Shown here one piece after another: positions 28,314 through 36,968 of a stretch of 64,000 nucleotides of DNA. Below the pieces are notes generated by a model. The model did not search any database and was not told the origin of the DNA. It saw nothing but the letters and a program-made list of their open reading frames with translations. Positions within the stretch are counted from its first letter, which is position 1; each line of letters begins with the position of its first letter. The position numbers and the translations under genes are program-made. Origin of the DNA: JAAELZ01 sp965223465 (GTDB lineage Bacteria > Pseudomonadota > Gammaproteobacteria > Arenicellales > Poriferihabitantaceae); NCBI GenBank assembly GCA_965223465.1, contig OZ245025.1, positions 1,364,001-1,428,000 on the forward strand, given 5' to 3'.

Positions 28314-29202
28314 TTTTACCCACCCATTTTTTAGTTGGTTCATTGCAATCACTACCGTATTAAGTATCTTAGGTTGTTTCTGGCTGATATTTGCCAACAA
28401 CATTAAAAAATCAGAAGGCGAAGTAAAGCCCACCGGACACGTCTGGGATGAAACCCTGGAGGAATTTGACAATCCACTGCCGCGTTGGTGGTTTTTCATG
28501 TTCATCATTACGCTGGTGTTTGGGCTGGTTTATTTAGTCCTTTACCCCGGGTTGGGCGATTTCAAAGGCCTGCGGGGCTGGACCCAAATCAACCAGTACG
28601 AGGCTGAAAGCCAGGCATATGATGAAAAGTATAGCGCGTTGTACGCAGGCTATGCCAATACGCCAATCGCGGAACTAGCGAAAAACGAAGAAGCAATGAA
28701 AACAGGCGAACGCATCTACGCCTCTTACTGTGCGGTGTGTCATGGTTCAGATGCACGCGGGGGCCCAGGTTTTCCAAACCTTGCAGATACCGATTGGTTA
28801 TGGGGTGGTACACCTGAAGCGATTAAAGCCAGTATCTTGACTGGCCGCGTTGCCACTATGCCTGCAGGCGGAGGTCTACCCTTGACCGACGAAGAGGTCG
28901 AAAATGTCGCGACTTATGTCATGTCTTTATCCGGGCGCGATGTGGATGCGACCGCAGCTGAACTCGGACAGCAGGTTTATGGCAAGATTTGCCTAGCTTG
29001 TCACCTGCCAACCGGTACTGGAAATCAAGCCTTGGGCGCGCCTAACTTAACTGACACCGTATGGCTATATGGATCAGATAAAGCCTCCATCGTGGAGTCC
29101 ATTAAAACTGGGCGTCAAGGTATCATGCCCGCACACGGCGAATTCCTGGGCGAAGAAAAAGTTCACCTACTCTCAGCCTATGTTTATAGCCTATCGCAGT
29201 AA
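28306..29202 (+). CDS. ccoP: cbb3-type oxidase dihaem subunit III (CcoP)
   Basis: Dihaem cytochrome c that receives electrons from soluble cytochromes for the cbb3 oxidase. It has 298 residues: two TM helices (about 10-30 and 61-81) joined by GHVWDETLEEFDNPLPRWW, then two cytochrome c domains with CAVCH at 142-146 and CLACH at 229-233. Each domain has its own Met ligand region (ATMPAGG, GIMPAHG). It is the last structural gene, followed by a strong terminator. Confidence 0.96.
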   Translation: MADFTHPFFSWFIAITTVLSILGCFWLIFANNIKKSEGEVKPTGHVWDETLEEFDNPLPRWWFFMFIITLVFGLVYLVLYPGLGDFKGLRGWTQINQYEAESQAYDEKYSALYAGYANTPIAELAKNEEAMKTGERIYASYCAVCHGSDARGGPGFPNLADTDWLWGGTPEAIKASILTGRVATMPAGGGLPLTDEEVENVATYVMSLSGRDVDATAAELGQQVYGKICLACHLPTGTGNQALGAPNLTDTVWLYGSDKASIVESIKTGRQGIMPAHGEFLGEEKVHLLSAYVYSLSQ

Positions 29203-29280
29203 TCCTACGACCTAAAACGGGTATCACCATTTAGCCTCAAAAACAGGCGAAAACTACCTCTTAATCGTAGTATGTTACCT

Positions 29281-29314
29281 ACCGGAGACAGTGTACACTG
29301 CCTCCGGTTTTTTT
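29281..29314 (+). terminator. Intrinsic terminator after ccoNOQP
   Basis: ACCGGAG (29281-29287) pairs with CTCCGGT (29302-29308), extended by CAGTG/CACTG around a 2-nt loop, then seven T residues (29308-29314). It ends the oxidase transcript 79 bp after ccoP and separates it from ccoG. Confidence 0.88.
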
Positions 29315-29331
29315 ATTAAACGCTTAGCAGG

Positions 29332-30717
29332 ATGTCCACGCAAAACCCACCAGCTACCACAGAAGTTGAGCTTTACGCCAAACGCGAGAAAATTCACCCG
29401 CGTAAAGACAAAGGCTTATTCAACAATCTACGCAATAGCGCAGTATTTATTTTGCTCGCTATTTTTTATGTGTTTCCGTGGATCAATCTGCATGGACGAC
29501 AGGCGGTTTTATGGGATTTACCCAATCGAAAATTTTATATTTTTGACTTGGTAATCTGGCCGCAGGATTTCTTTTATCTAACTGCTTTATTGATTATCGC
29601 GGCACTGGCACTGTTCTTTTTTACCACGGTTGCGGGCCGTTTATGGTGTGGATACGCCTGCCCGCAAACCGTATGGGCGCGCGCACTTTTGTGGCTAGAA
29701 GAGATCGTAGAGGGTAATCGAAATGCCCGGGTGAAGCTGGATAAAAGTCCTTGGAATGCCAACAAAATCAGCAAAAAAAGCCTGAAATACTTTTTATGGA
29801 TCGCTTTTTCCATCTGGACTGGGTTTACTTTTGTTGGGTACTTTTCCCCGATTCGCGACCTCACGCCCCGTTTTTTCGCATTTGAGACCGGCCCTGCAGA
29901 GACCTTCTGGATTTACTTTTATGCTCTGCTGATCTGGTTGCTCGGCGCGGTTATGCGTGAACAGGTATGCATCTATATGTGTCCCTACGCACGCTTCCAA
30001 AGCGTTATGTACGACCCGGATACACTTCTGATCGCCTATGATGAAACCCGTGGTGAGCCGCGCGCCAAAGGTAAACGCCGCAAAGAATCTGATACGCCCA
30101 AAGGTGACTGCGTAGATTGTTCGGTCTGTGTGCAAGTCTGCCCGATGGGAATTGATATTCGTGATGGTCTGCAGTATCAGTGCACGGGTTGTGCGCTATG
30201 TATCGACGCATGCAACAATATCATGGAGAAGGTGAACTCTCCTAAAAACCTCATTCGCTACACCACCGAAAACCGGCTCTTGGGGAAACAAACGCATATA
30301 TTGAGACCGCGTGTTTTTATCTACGCGGGCTTAATCATCGCGATGCTCGTAGCGCTGGGGTGGGGAATAGCCAGTCGAGATGCAATCGCGCTCGATATTC
30401 TGCGTGATCGTAGCACCCTGTATCGAGATTCGGGGGATGGCAATATTGAGAACCTGTATCGCTTACGCATAATCAATAAAGACCAGTCAGCACATGTCTA
30501 CAAGATAAATATCGAAGGTTTAGAAGGCGCAATATTAGAAATGGATACGCCTATTCCGAGTGTGGAATCAGGTGCAATTCATGACCATGTGGTTCGCATC
30601 AAGATAGACCCTACTGCACTCAATGGCGAACGTAGTACCGAGTTTGGAATTAGGTTAACGACCGAAAATGGAGCCTTATCAACGCTAGAAGAAACGCGCT
30701 TTCTTGGACCTAATTAG
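29332..30717 (+). CDS. ccoG: Cytochrome c oxidase accessory protein CcoG
   Basis: FixG/RdxA-type membrane ferredoxin needed for copper delivery to cbb3 oxidases, probably by reducing Cu(II). The 461 residues contain about five TM helices and a CGYACPQTVWAR motif. Two 4Fe-4S clusters are marked by CVDCSVCVQVCP and CTGCALCIDAC (about 262-300). A C-terminal periplasmic immunoglobulin-like domain completes it. It follows the ccoP terminator by only 17 bp, so its own promoter or readthrough is needed. The ccoHIS assembly genes are not in the window. Confidence 0.94.
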   Translation: MSTQNPPATTEVELYAKREKIHPRKDKGLFNNLRNSAVFILLAIFYVFPWINLHGRQAVLWDLPNRKFYIFDLVIWPQDFFYLTALLIIAALALFFFTTVAGRLWCGYACPQTVWARALLWLEEIVEGNRNARVKLDKSPWNANKISKKSLKYFLWIAFSIWTGFTFVGYFSPIRDLTPRFFAFETGPAETFWIYFYALLIWLLGAVMREQVCIYMCPYARFQSVMYDPDTLLIAYDETRGEPRAKGKRRKESDTPKGDCVDCSVCVQVCPMGIDIRDGLQYQCTGCALCIDACNNIMEKVNSPKNLIRYTTENRLLGKQTHILRPRVFIYAGLIIAMLVALGWGIASRDAIALDILRDRSTLYRDSGDGNIENLYRLRIINKDQSAHVYKINIEGLEGAILEMDTPIPSVESGAIHDHVVRIKIDPTALNGERSTEFGIRLTTENGALSTLEETRFLGPN

Positions 30718-30811
30718 ATTGGTTTTCCGAATTGGGTAAAATTAGGCACCGAAAAAAACGCCTTCTACCGCAATAAAATAAAACACCCAAGCCTTTATCG
30801 CAGGTTTTTCG

Positions 30812-30830
30812 TATAATCTGTCGCGGAGGA
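30812..30830 (+). promoter_or_regulatory. -10 box and strong ribosome-binding site of fnr
   Basis: TATAAT at 30812-30817 and GGAGGA at 30825-30830 directly precede fnr. The closeness of the two implies a very short leader. No convincing -35 box and no FNR box are present, so I see no sign of autoregulation. Confidence 0.4.
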
Positions 30831-30837
30831 AAAAATA

Positions 30838-31551
30838 ATGACCCTGTCATGCGAAGCATGCGCCCTATCGAACATCTGCTTACCAGCCGGTTTGAAGAAT
30901 GATGAAATAGCGCTACTGGAAAAAAACGTCGTTGCGAGCGTTAAAGTAAAAAAAGGTGAAACACTCTACCCTGCTGGAGCAAACTTTAGTGGCCTATATG
31001 CGGTCAAATCAGGTAGCTTAAAGTCGATTCTATCTAGCAGTGATGGCGATGCGCAAATTGTCGGCTTTCACACCCCAGGAGAGCTCATTGGGTTTGATGG
31101 GTATGAATCCAAGCACACCTCTTCTGTGGTTGCATTGGAAAAATCCATGGTCTGTAAAGTGCCCACCAGTCATCTTGACTATTTGTGCGCCAATGTTAAA
31201 GGCGTTGCCAAGCACGTGCATAAAATGGTTGCCAATGATATTCAGGCACATAATTCAATTTTACTTTTAATCGCACAAAAGACCGCCGAACAGAGAATTG
31301 TATGCTTTTTGAAGAATATTTCAGAGCGTTATCGAAAACGCGGGTTTTCGGGTACTGACTTCACTTTAAGCATGCCACGTGGAGACATTGCAAATTTCCT
31401 CGGTATGGCCCCGGAAACCATTAGTCGCTTGCTCGCCCAATTACAAGACGAAGGTATTGTCGCTTTTGACCGACGCGAAGTTCATATCAATAACATGGAA
31501 GAGCTGTCACATCGCTCCTGCGGCCATGATAATCAACAAGCAAACGCTTAA
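30838..31551 (+). CDS. fnr: Oxygen-sensing transcription regulator FNR
   Basis: CRP/FNR-family regulator of 237 residues with an oxygen-labile 4Fe-4S cluster. The three N-terminal cysteines C5, C8 and C14 (CEACALSNIC) and C106 (MVCKVP) correspond to the four E. coli FNR ligands. The cyclic-nucleotide-like beta roll follows, then a winged helix with GDIANFLGMAPETISRLLAQLQ. ETISR is the recognition-helix signature that reads TTGAT half-sites. FNR boxes in front of ccoN, hemN and soxX are its likely local targets. It is convergent with hemN. Confidence 0.95.
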   Translation: MTLSCEACALSNICLPAGLKNDEIALLEKNVVASVKVKKGETLYPAGANFSGLYAVKSGSLKSILSSSDGDAQIVGFHTPGELIGFDGYESKHTSSVVALEKSMVCKVPTSHLDYLCANVKGVAKHVHKMVANDIQAHNSILLLIAQKTAEQRIVCFLKNISERYRKRGFSGTDFTLSMPRGDIANFLGMAPETISRLLAQLQDEGIVAFDRREVHINNMEELSHRSCGHDNQQANA

Positions 31552-31588
31552 CCGCTTGTGCGAGCGGTGATGACCCTAGGGAAAATGG

Positions 31589-32980
31589 CTATATTGCTTT
31601 AGAAAACCGAGTAGGATTTGATTGGTTGGTATACTGGTCAAACGACATACAAATGTTGCGCACCAATAACCGTCCTTTTGGTGTTACCTCGATACTTTCT
31701 TCGGTAATTTCTACCAAACCATCTTCTCGCATCGGTTGCAAGCGCTCAAGCGCTTCGGCAAAGTGCGTATCAAAATCAAGTGCATACTTTTGCTCAACCT
31801 GCTGCTTATTGAGTTCACCATAACAACTCAATCGCTGGATGACGTATGCGCGCAGACGGTCTTCAGCGCCCATCACATAACCTTTTAGAATGGGCAGGCG
31901 TCCTTGATCCAATAAAGCGCTGTAACTAAGCTCGTCTTTGGCATTCTGACTGAAGACATCGCGTATCTTACTAATCGAGCTTACCCCCATTGCAACCAAA
32001 TCACACTTCCCATGCGTGGTGTAGCCTTGAAAATTTCGATGTAATTCGCCGGTATAGCGTGCGATCACTAATTCATCGTCTGGCTTGGCAAAATGATCCA
32101 TGCCAATATATACATAACCGGCATCGGTTAGCTGCTCAATGGTATTTTGAAGTATTTGTAATTTTTCGTCTGGCCCGGGCAAATCCTCTGCATTGATGCG
32201 CCGCTGAGGCTTAAACATTTCCGGTAAATGCGCATAATTGAATACAGACAATCGATCCGGATTCATTTCGACCACGGTATCTACCGTTTTGCGAAACCGT
32301 TCCGCGGTCTGAAAAGGCAAACCATAGATTAAATCCAGATTAATTGATTTTCCGCCTGCTTCACGACATGCTGCCAGCACTTCTTTGGTCAGCTCGATTG
32401 GCTGTATTCGATTGACCGCTTTTTGTACTTTTGGGTCTACGTCTTGTACCCCTAGGCTATAGCGATTAAATCCGAGTGTGCCGAGCACTTCGATGTAATG
32501 AGGCGTTACGGCTCGCGGATCAATTTCAATAGAAAAGTCTTTTTTTGAAGATGGCAGGGCTTTAAAGTTTGACTGAATCTGCCACATGATATGTGAGATT
32601 TCTGCCTCACTTAGAAAAGTCGGGGTTCCTCCGCCGAAATGTAATTGTTGTACCTCCCTGTCGGAGGCAAATTTCGCACCAACCAACTGAATTTCTCGCT
32701 CAAGTGACTCTAGATATGGCGTAGCGCGTGACTTATGCTTGGTTACTATTTTATTGCAGGCGCAATAAAAACAGACGGTATCGCAAAATGGCACGTGGAA
32801 ATATAGCGATAGCGGCGCGGGAACCAGATCGTTGTTGCCTCGCCGGCAAGCCTGATCGTAATCTTTACTGTCAAAATCTTGATGAAATGTAACCGCTGTT
32901 GGGTAAGAAGTGTAACGCGGCCCGCTATGGTTATAGCGGCGGATCGTCTCTCGATCAAATTCTATGGAAGTATCTAGCAT
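31589..32980 (-). CDS. hemN: Oxygen-independent coproporphyrinogen III oxidase
   Basis: Radical-SAM enzyme that decarboxylates coproporphyrinogen III to protoporphyrinogen IX without O2, supplying haem for the cytochromes at low oxygen. The cluster motif CxxxCxxC is at C66, C70 and C73 (CDTVCFYCACNKIVTKHK). Other HemN segments are QLHFGGGTPTFL, IEIDPRAVTP, GFNRYSLGVQDVDPKVQ and GMDHFAKPDDEL. The 463 residues are the usual length of true HemN, longer than HemW. It is convergent with fnr and has an FNR-type promoter upstream. Confidence 0.96.
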   Translation of the reverse strand: MLDTSIEFDRETIRRYNHSGPRYTSYPTAVTFHQDFDSKDYDQACRRGNNDLVPAPLSLYFHVPFCDTVCFYCACNKIVTKHKSRATPYLESLEREIQLVGAKFASDREVQQLHFGGGTPTFLSEAEISHIMWQIQSNFKALPSSKKDFSIEIDPRAVTPHYIEVLGTLGFNRYSLGVQDVDPKVQKAVNRIQPIELTKEVLAACREAGGKSINLDLIYGLPFQTAERFRKTVDTVVEMNPDRLSVFNYAHLPEMFKPQRRINAEDLPGPDEKLQILQNTIEQLTDAGYVYIGMDHFAKPDDELVIARYTGELHRNFQGYTTHGKCDLVAMGVSSISKIRDVFSQNAKDELSYSALLDQGRLPILKGYVMGAEDRLRAYVIQRLSCYGELNKQQVEQKYALDFDTHFAEALERLQPMREDGLVEITEESIEVTPKGRLLVRNICMSFDQYTNQSNPTRFSKAI

Positions 32981-33031
32981 GCGCCCAAATGGTAAACATT
33001 TCGCCGTCGCTGGTGAGGCGATAAGGGGCTT

Positions 33032-33073
33032 AGTATAGCCAAATCATCGGGCTACGGAATTGATATAGCGCAA
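33032..33073 (-). promoter_or_regulatory. FNR-type box and -10 element of the hemN promoter
   Basis: Read on the minus strand, TTGCG-CTAT-ATCAA (33073 to 33060) is an FNR-like dyad with one perfect half (ATCAA) and one degenerate half. A TATACT -10 box at 33037-33032 is centred 32 bp downstream. This is exactly the same spacing as at ccoN, and fits a class II FNR promoter with a start near 33025. Confidence 0.6.
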
Positions 33074-33127
33074 AAATCCCCATTAATACCAATTGATCCC
33101 GGTGAGGCTATCGCGTAGTCAGAAAGC

Positions 33128-33151
33128 AAAAACGCTGCCGAAGCAGCGTTT
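33128..33151 (-). terminator. Intrinsic terminator after dsrE2 (UUCG tetraloop)
   Basis: On the minus strand a 9-bp perfect stem AAACGCTGC/GCAGCGTTT closes a TTCG loop and runs into T residues. It lies 24 bp after the dsrE2 stop and ends the tusA-dsrE2 transcript. Confidence 0.85.
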
Positions 33152-33174
33152 CAGTGGCCCGGATTACGGAATAT

Positions 33175-33654
33175 TTAGATAAATAAATTGATATCTGCGT
33201 CCCCAGCGTACTCAAAATAAGTCGCTGCACCACCGAGTTCAATTTCATCTATGAAATCACTCGCTTGCATATCAAACAAGTCAATCGTCATCTGGCAACC
33301 AATCAAACGAACTTCAGCTTCCAGGCACAATTCTCGCAAATCTTCAACTGATGCCACTCCCTTGCTTTTCATTTTACTTTTCATCATCGAAGTCATCATC
33401 GCCTCCATCCCTGGAATCGCGGTTCCAACCACTGGGAACCACTTATCCATACCCATCGGCATAGGCATTCCAGGGTTACCGAGTGGACTCACTTTCAATG
33501 ACAGGTTTTTCTTGAGCAGCTGCAAACCGTAAAATGTGAAGAATATGGTAGTGTCATAGCCCAACGCAGCAGCGGTGGATGACAGAATAAAGGGCGGATA
33601 CGCCCAATCTAACGTACCTTTGGTTGCAATTATGCAAAGTTTCTTATCAGACAT
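33175..33654 (-). CDS. dsrE2: DsrE2-type sulfurtransferase-like protein
   Basis: DsrE/F/H-superfamily protein of 159 residues in the DsrE2 subgroup. It has the start SDKKLCIIATKGTLDWAYPPFILSSTAAALGYD, a Met-rich membrane-leaning stretch (GMPMPMGM, MEAMMTSMMKSKMKSKG), and C110 and C120, of which C120 in RLIGCQMT is the family's conserved cysteine. DsrE2 works with TusA in passing sulfane sulfur in the cytoplasm of sulfur oxidisers. GGAGGC precedes the ATG. It follows tusA by 56 bp. The rhodanese that often joins this pair is missing here. Confidence 0.88.
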   Translation of the reverse strand: MSDKKLCIIATKGTLDWAYPPFILSSTAAALGYDTTIFFTFYGLQLLKKNLSLKVSPLGNPGMPMPMGMDKWFPVVGTAIPGMEAMMTSMMKSKMKSKGVASVEDLRELCLEAEVRLIGCQMTIDLFDMQASDFIDEIELGGAATYFEYAGDADINLFI

Positions 33655-33710
33655 GATTCATGCCTCCTGGTATTAATTAACGAATTTCTGGTACAACGTC
33701 ACCCCAGGAC

Positions 33711-33941
33711 TTAAGCTTTTTTCATTAAAAAATGAAATTCCCCGCCTTCCTCAGTAGAATCAAGTAATTCATTGCCGGTTTGAGACGCAAACGCTTCAAA
33801 ATCTTTAACAGATCCCGGATCGGTAGAGACGATTTTCAAGGTCTCGCCTGCCGCCATACCATTTAAGGTTTTTTTTGCGCGCAAGATAGGCAGTGGGCAA
33901 TTCAATCCACGTGCATCTAGTTCTTGATCAAATTCTGACAT
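33711..33941 (-). CDS. tusA: Sulfur carrier protein TusA
   Basis: A 76-residue sulfur-carrier protein with the TusA signature LDARGLNCPLPILRAKKTL; Cys15 is the persulfide-carrying residue. TusA shuttles sulfane sulfur, in tRNA thiolation or in dissimilatory sulfur oxidation. The partner dsrE2 immediately downstream, and soxXYZA two kilobases away, point to the dissimilatory role here. A small well-conserved protein, correctly sized. Confidence 0.93.
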   Translation of the reverse strand: MSEFDQELDARGLNCPLPILRAKKTLNGMAAGETLKIVSTDPGSVKDFEAFASQTGNELLDSTEEGGEFHFLMKKA

Positions 33942-34177
33942 AGTATATTCTCCAGTAGAATGTTTAAGCCGAGATTCATAAGATTCGAACTAAGCTCTTG
34001 GTTGAGTGGTCGAATTAAACCTATGCAGTACGGCTTGATAAAACAATGGGGTTTACCCCTATTTTTGACAAGATTGAGTCAATGCTACATATCTGCCTTT
34101 CGCCTATAGTATATTAGAAATTAAACAAATAGTAAAACACTTGTGCTCAGGCTGATACGAATACCGAAAATTTACTC

Positions 34178-35632
34178 ATGAAGATATTGATTCGATTACT
34201 TTTTTTGCCGTTCTTCTGGTTATCCACTCTACCCACCTTTGCACAATCATTACCTGAATTAAGTGATAGTGCTGCACTGGTATTAAATACCGAACAAGAG
34301 CAAATGCTGGGCCAACAAGTGATGCTTAATGTGCGCCGAAAAACCCCGTTTAGCAATGACAGCTTGTTGTTAAATTATCTAGATCAGTTAAGCAGGAAGC
34401 TGGCTAGCCATAGCCCTCGCTCAGTGGGTAAAATTAAGTCTTACCTGGCAATCGATTCCGCCATCAATGCCTTTGCGGTACCCGGTGGTTATATTACCCT
34501 CAATACCGGGCTCATTGAGAACACCAATAGTGAAGATGAGCTTGCCGCTGTGATTGCGCACGAAATTGGCCACCATAGCCAGCGCCACATCTCACGATCC
34601 CTTGAACGCAGCAAGCAGCTGTCTGTCCCTGCTGCCGCCGCCATCATTGGGGGCATATTAATTGGCGGTCAGGTGGGTACTGCAGCCGTGGTTTCTACTC
34701 AGGCAATGTTAGGCGCAGACCAGCTTACGTATAGCAAAATATTTGAAGGAGAAGCAGATGCAACCGGCATGAAAATCCTGGCTGCAGCAGGTTATGCCAC
34801 CAAGGCCATGCCCGCATTCTTTGGCGCACTAGAAAAACAAAATCGCTTGTTAGGGGGGCAATTGCCCGCTTTTTTACGTACCCACCCAGTTTCCAGTGAC
34901 CGGATCGCAGATAGCCTCAGCCGTGCTGAACGGCTAAGCAGTGCGCCGCATCCACCCCCACTCAGCCCGCTGAGTTATGCCTATGCAAAAATACGCATTC
35001 AGGCACTGTATTCTGAGCCGGTTGACCACATCCTCAATGAATTTAAAACCCGCATTGCCAAACACCAAAACAACCCAACATTAGCGGCCGAGGCGCTATA
35101 TGGTCAATTTATTGCATACATGCGCAAAAAAGAATACAACAAAGCAAAAAGTAGCCTGGCCCGCTTGGTTGAAATCCAACCAGACCACCCACTCAACCAG
35201 TTAAACCAAGCAGATTTGGCACTGAATTCGGGCGATATACAGCAAGCAGTCAACACTTACGCGCAATTATATTCTGCTGCGCCCGACAATCCGGTCAATG
35301 TTCAAGGATATGCGCGCGCCTTGTTACAAATCAAAGATTACCCTACTGTCGTTCGTATTTTGCGCAAAACACTACGGCGCGCACCCACCCAAATATGGGC
35401 CTACGAACTGCTGGCACAAGCCTATGGCGGTCAGGGTAAAACGCTGCATGCACTGATTAATCAGGCACAAAAACTAAAACTTACTGGCCAATATACTCAA
35501 GCGTTAGACATACTCAAACAACAAGAAACCAGCGTACATACTGACCAGTCAGATTATCTATTAGCTAGTATTAAGGATTTAACCAGGCAAATTGAACAAG
35601 CCAGACTGCGCTTGGATAATTTTAAGCTTTAG
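34178..35632 (+). CDS. M48 family periplasmic metalloprotease, BepA-like
   Basis: A 484-residue exported zinc protease with a signal peptide (cleavage near TFAQ) and an M48 catalytic domain. HEIGHHSQRH (H128, E129, H132) and the third ligand region FEGEADATGMKI mark the active site. A C-terminal TPR region (about 270-470) has repeats such as ALYGQFIAYMRKKEYNKAKSSL. This is the BepA/YfgC layout, which assists and degrades outer-membrane proteins such as LptD. It is divergent from tusA. I leave the symbol blank because related LoiP/YcaL-type proteases also exist. Confidence 0.88.
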   Translation: MKILIRLLFLPFFWLSTLPTFAQSLPELSDSAALVLNTEQEQMLGQQVMLNVRRKTPFSNDSLLLNYLDQLSRKLASHSPRSVGKIKSYLAIDSAINAFAVPGGYITLNTGLIENTNSEDELAAVIAHEIGHHSQRHISRSLERSKQLSVPAAAAIIGGILIGGQVGTAAVVSTQAMLGADQLTYSKIFEGEADATGMKILAAAGYATKAMPAFFGALEKQNRLLGGQLPAFLRTHPVSSDRIADSLSRAERLSSAPHPPPLSPLSYAYAKIRIQALYSEPVDHILNEFKTRIAKHQNNPTLAAEALYGQFIAYMRKKEYNKAKSSLARLVEIQPDHPLNQLNQADLALNSGDIQQAVNTYAQLYSAAPDNPVNVQGYARALLQIKDYPTVVRILRKTLRRAPTQIWAYELLAQAYGGQGKTLHALINQAQKLKLTGQYTQALDILKQQETSVHTDQSDYLLASIKDLTRQIEQARLRLDNFKL

Positions 35633-35849
35633 TCACTTGGCTGCCGACTAAGTTATGTTTTGCCCTGACACCAACCCTACGTATTCCAAGATTGGTTTTC
35701 GACGATTCATTCAAATTACACTAAGCTGGATTAATTATATTTATTTGCGCAAATTGGAATTTTTATATAAGCTTGCGCGAATATGGGTTATGCGTTGGTT
35801 TAGTGCAAACTACCGCATATATATCATAGATAATACCAAATAGTGTTAG

Positions 35850-35863
35850 TTGACGTAGATCAA
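35850..35863 (+). promoter_or_regulatory. FNR-type box upstream of soxXYZA
   Basis: TTGAC-GTAG-ATCAA at 35850-35863 is a near-perfect FNR/ANR dyad, 149 bp before the soxX start. A weak TAAACT -10-like hexamer lies at 35884-35889, two bases off the spacing seen at ccoN and hemN, so the class II reading is less secure here. The rest of the 379-bp gap (35633-36011) is AT-rich, with no gene I can support. Confidence 0.6.
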
Positions 35864-36011
35864 AACGGCACTAAATTTGGTGATAAACTTGGTTTAGTGG
35901 TTATTTGCAATATCAGCGAAAAATCACTAATCAGTAACACGATAGAAAGATAGATAACAGTGCTTTAAGCACACTAATAATTTTAATTAATAAATGATGG
36001 AGGATATGTGC

Positions 36012-36428
36012 ATGCGAACAAACCGCATTGTCTCACTACTTAGCACCACGCTACTTTTATGCGCCAGCATTACTTTTTCAACAGCGTTTGCAGAGTCACT
36101 ACCGACAGAACAAGAATGTAAAAAATTAGAAAATAAAAGCGCAGAGATAAGTGGTTGGTGCGCTGCAGTTGATCGTTTTGTGGGCAACTGCCTAGCGTGC
36201 CACATAATGATTACCCCCAAATGGCCCGAAGGCTTTCCTGAAGGAGGTAATACCGCGCCACCGCTGGTAGGCATGAAACAGCGTTTTCCAGACAGAGATA
36301 AACTCGTTGCGCAAATAAGCGATTCTCGAGAAGCAAATGAGCATTCCCTAATGCCCCCGTTCGCGGCGCACGGTATTCTAAACCAAGAACAAATCAACAA
36401 TATTGTTGATTTCCTATACACACTTTAA
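36012..36428 (+). CDS. soxX: Sulfur oxidation c-type cytochrome SoxX
   Basis: Periplasmic monohaem cytochrome that pairs with SoxA to attach thiosulfate to the SoxY swinging arm. The 138 residues have a signal peptide (cut near AFAES), a haem motif CLACH at 60-64, the family segment ITPKWPEGFPEGGNTAPPL, and a distal Met ligand in SLMPPF. The start at 36012 is chosen because GGAGG lies 8 nt upstream; earlier ATGs at 35994, 35997 and 36006 would overlap or precede that site. First gene of soxXYZA. Confidence 0.95.
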   Translation: MRTNRIVSLLSTTLLLCASITFSTAFAESLPTEQECKKLENKSAEISGWCAAVDRFVGNCLACHIMITPKWPEGFPEGGNTAPPLVGMKQRFPDRDKLVAQISDSREANEHSLMPPFAAHGILNQEQINNIVDFLYTL

Positions 36429-36458
36429 ATATTTAAACACGATTTCCCGAGGTATAAA

Positions 36459-36920
36459 ATGAAACGTAGAAGCTTTCTAAAAGGCTCTTTAGCTACCAGT
36501 ACACTATCTATTGCTGCAGGTGCTGGATTACTCCAACCCGGCACCGTACTCGCAGATTACCCTGCGGCTGCATTTGATGCCGAAGGCGCAATGGATGCAG
36601 TTGCGGCTGTATTGGGCTCTTCTGAAGCTGCAGATAGTGGCGATATTGTTTTAAAAGCGCCCGTTCAAGCAGAAAATGGCGCAGTTGTGCCGATTAAAGT
36701 CACCACCAGCGTACCTACCGAGTCTATTGCGTTGGTGGTTGAAGGTAACCCAAGACCATTGGTATTAGCTGCCAATATTGGCGAAGGCGGCAATGGCTAT
36801 TTAAGCGGACGTATTAAAATGGGACAAACCTCTAATGTAGTCGCGTATGCTAAAACAGCAAACGGTATCATTAAAGCCGGCCAAGAGGTGAAGGTTACGG
36901 TCGGTGGTTGTGGCGGTTAA
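36459..36920 (+). CDS. soxY: Thiosulfate-carrier protein SoxY
   Basis: Subunit of the SoxYZ carrier. The C-terminal swinging arm ends GGCGG with Cys151 as the sulfur-binding residue. The N-terminus is a Tat-type signal (KRRSFLK) with a hydrophobic stretch, as expected for SoxY, which is exported folded together with SoxZ. The 153 residues match the family. GAGG lies about 7 nt before the ATG. It is flanked by soxX and soxZ. Confidence 0.96.
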   Translation: MKRRSFLKGSLATSTLSIAAGAGLLQPGTVLADYPAAAFDAEGAMDAVAAVLGSSEAADSGDIVLKAPVQAENGAVVPIKVTTSVPTESIALVVEGNPRPLVLAANIGEGGNGYLSGRIKMGQTSNVVAYAKTANGIIKAGQEVKVTVGGCGG

Positions 36921-36968
36921 ATTTGCTTCAACAGAATAGATTTTAGAACATATTTTAGGTATTAGATC

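Noticed and set aside
31549..31568. ACCGCT/AGCGGT hairpin between fnr and hemN as a terminator
   Set aside because: The stem is real but no T run follows on either strand, so termination cannot be supported from sequence.
34067..34084. TTGAC...GTCAA palindrome between tusA and the M48 protease
   Set aside because: The half-sites are 8 bp apart rather than the 4 bp needed for FNR-family binding, so I do not count it as a fourth FNR box.
35655..35843. 62-residue open frame between the M48 protease and soxX
   Set aside because: Composition follows the local AT richness, there is no ribosome-binding site, and it runs toward the FNR box region; treated as chance.
35994..36011. Upstream ATGs as the soxX start
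   Set aside because: GGAGG at 35999-36003 lies after the first two ATGs and too close to the third; only ATG 36012 has correct spacing.
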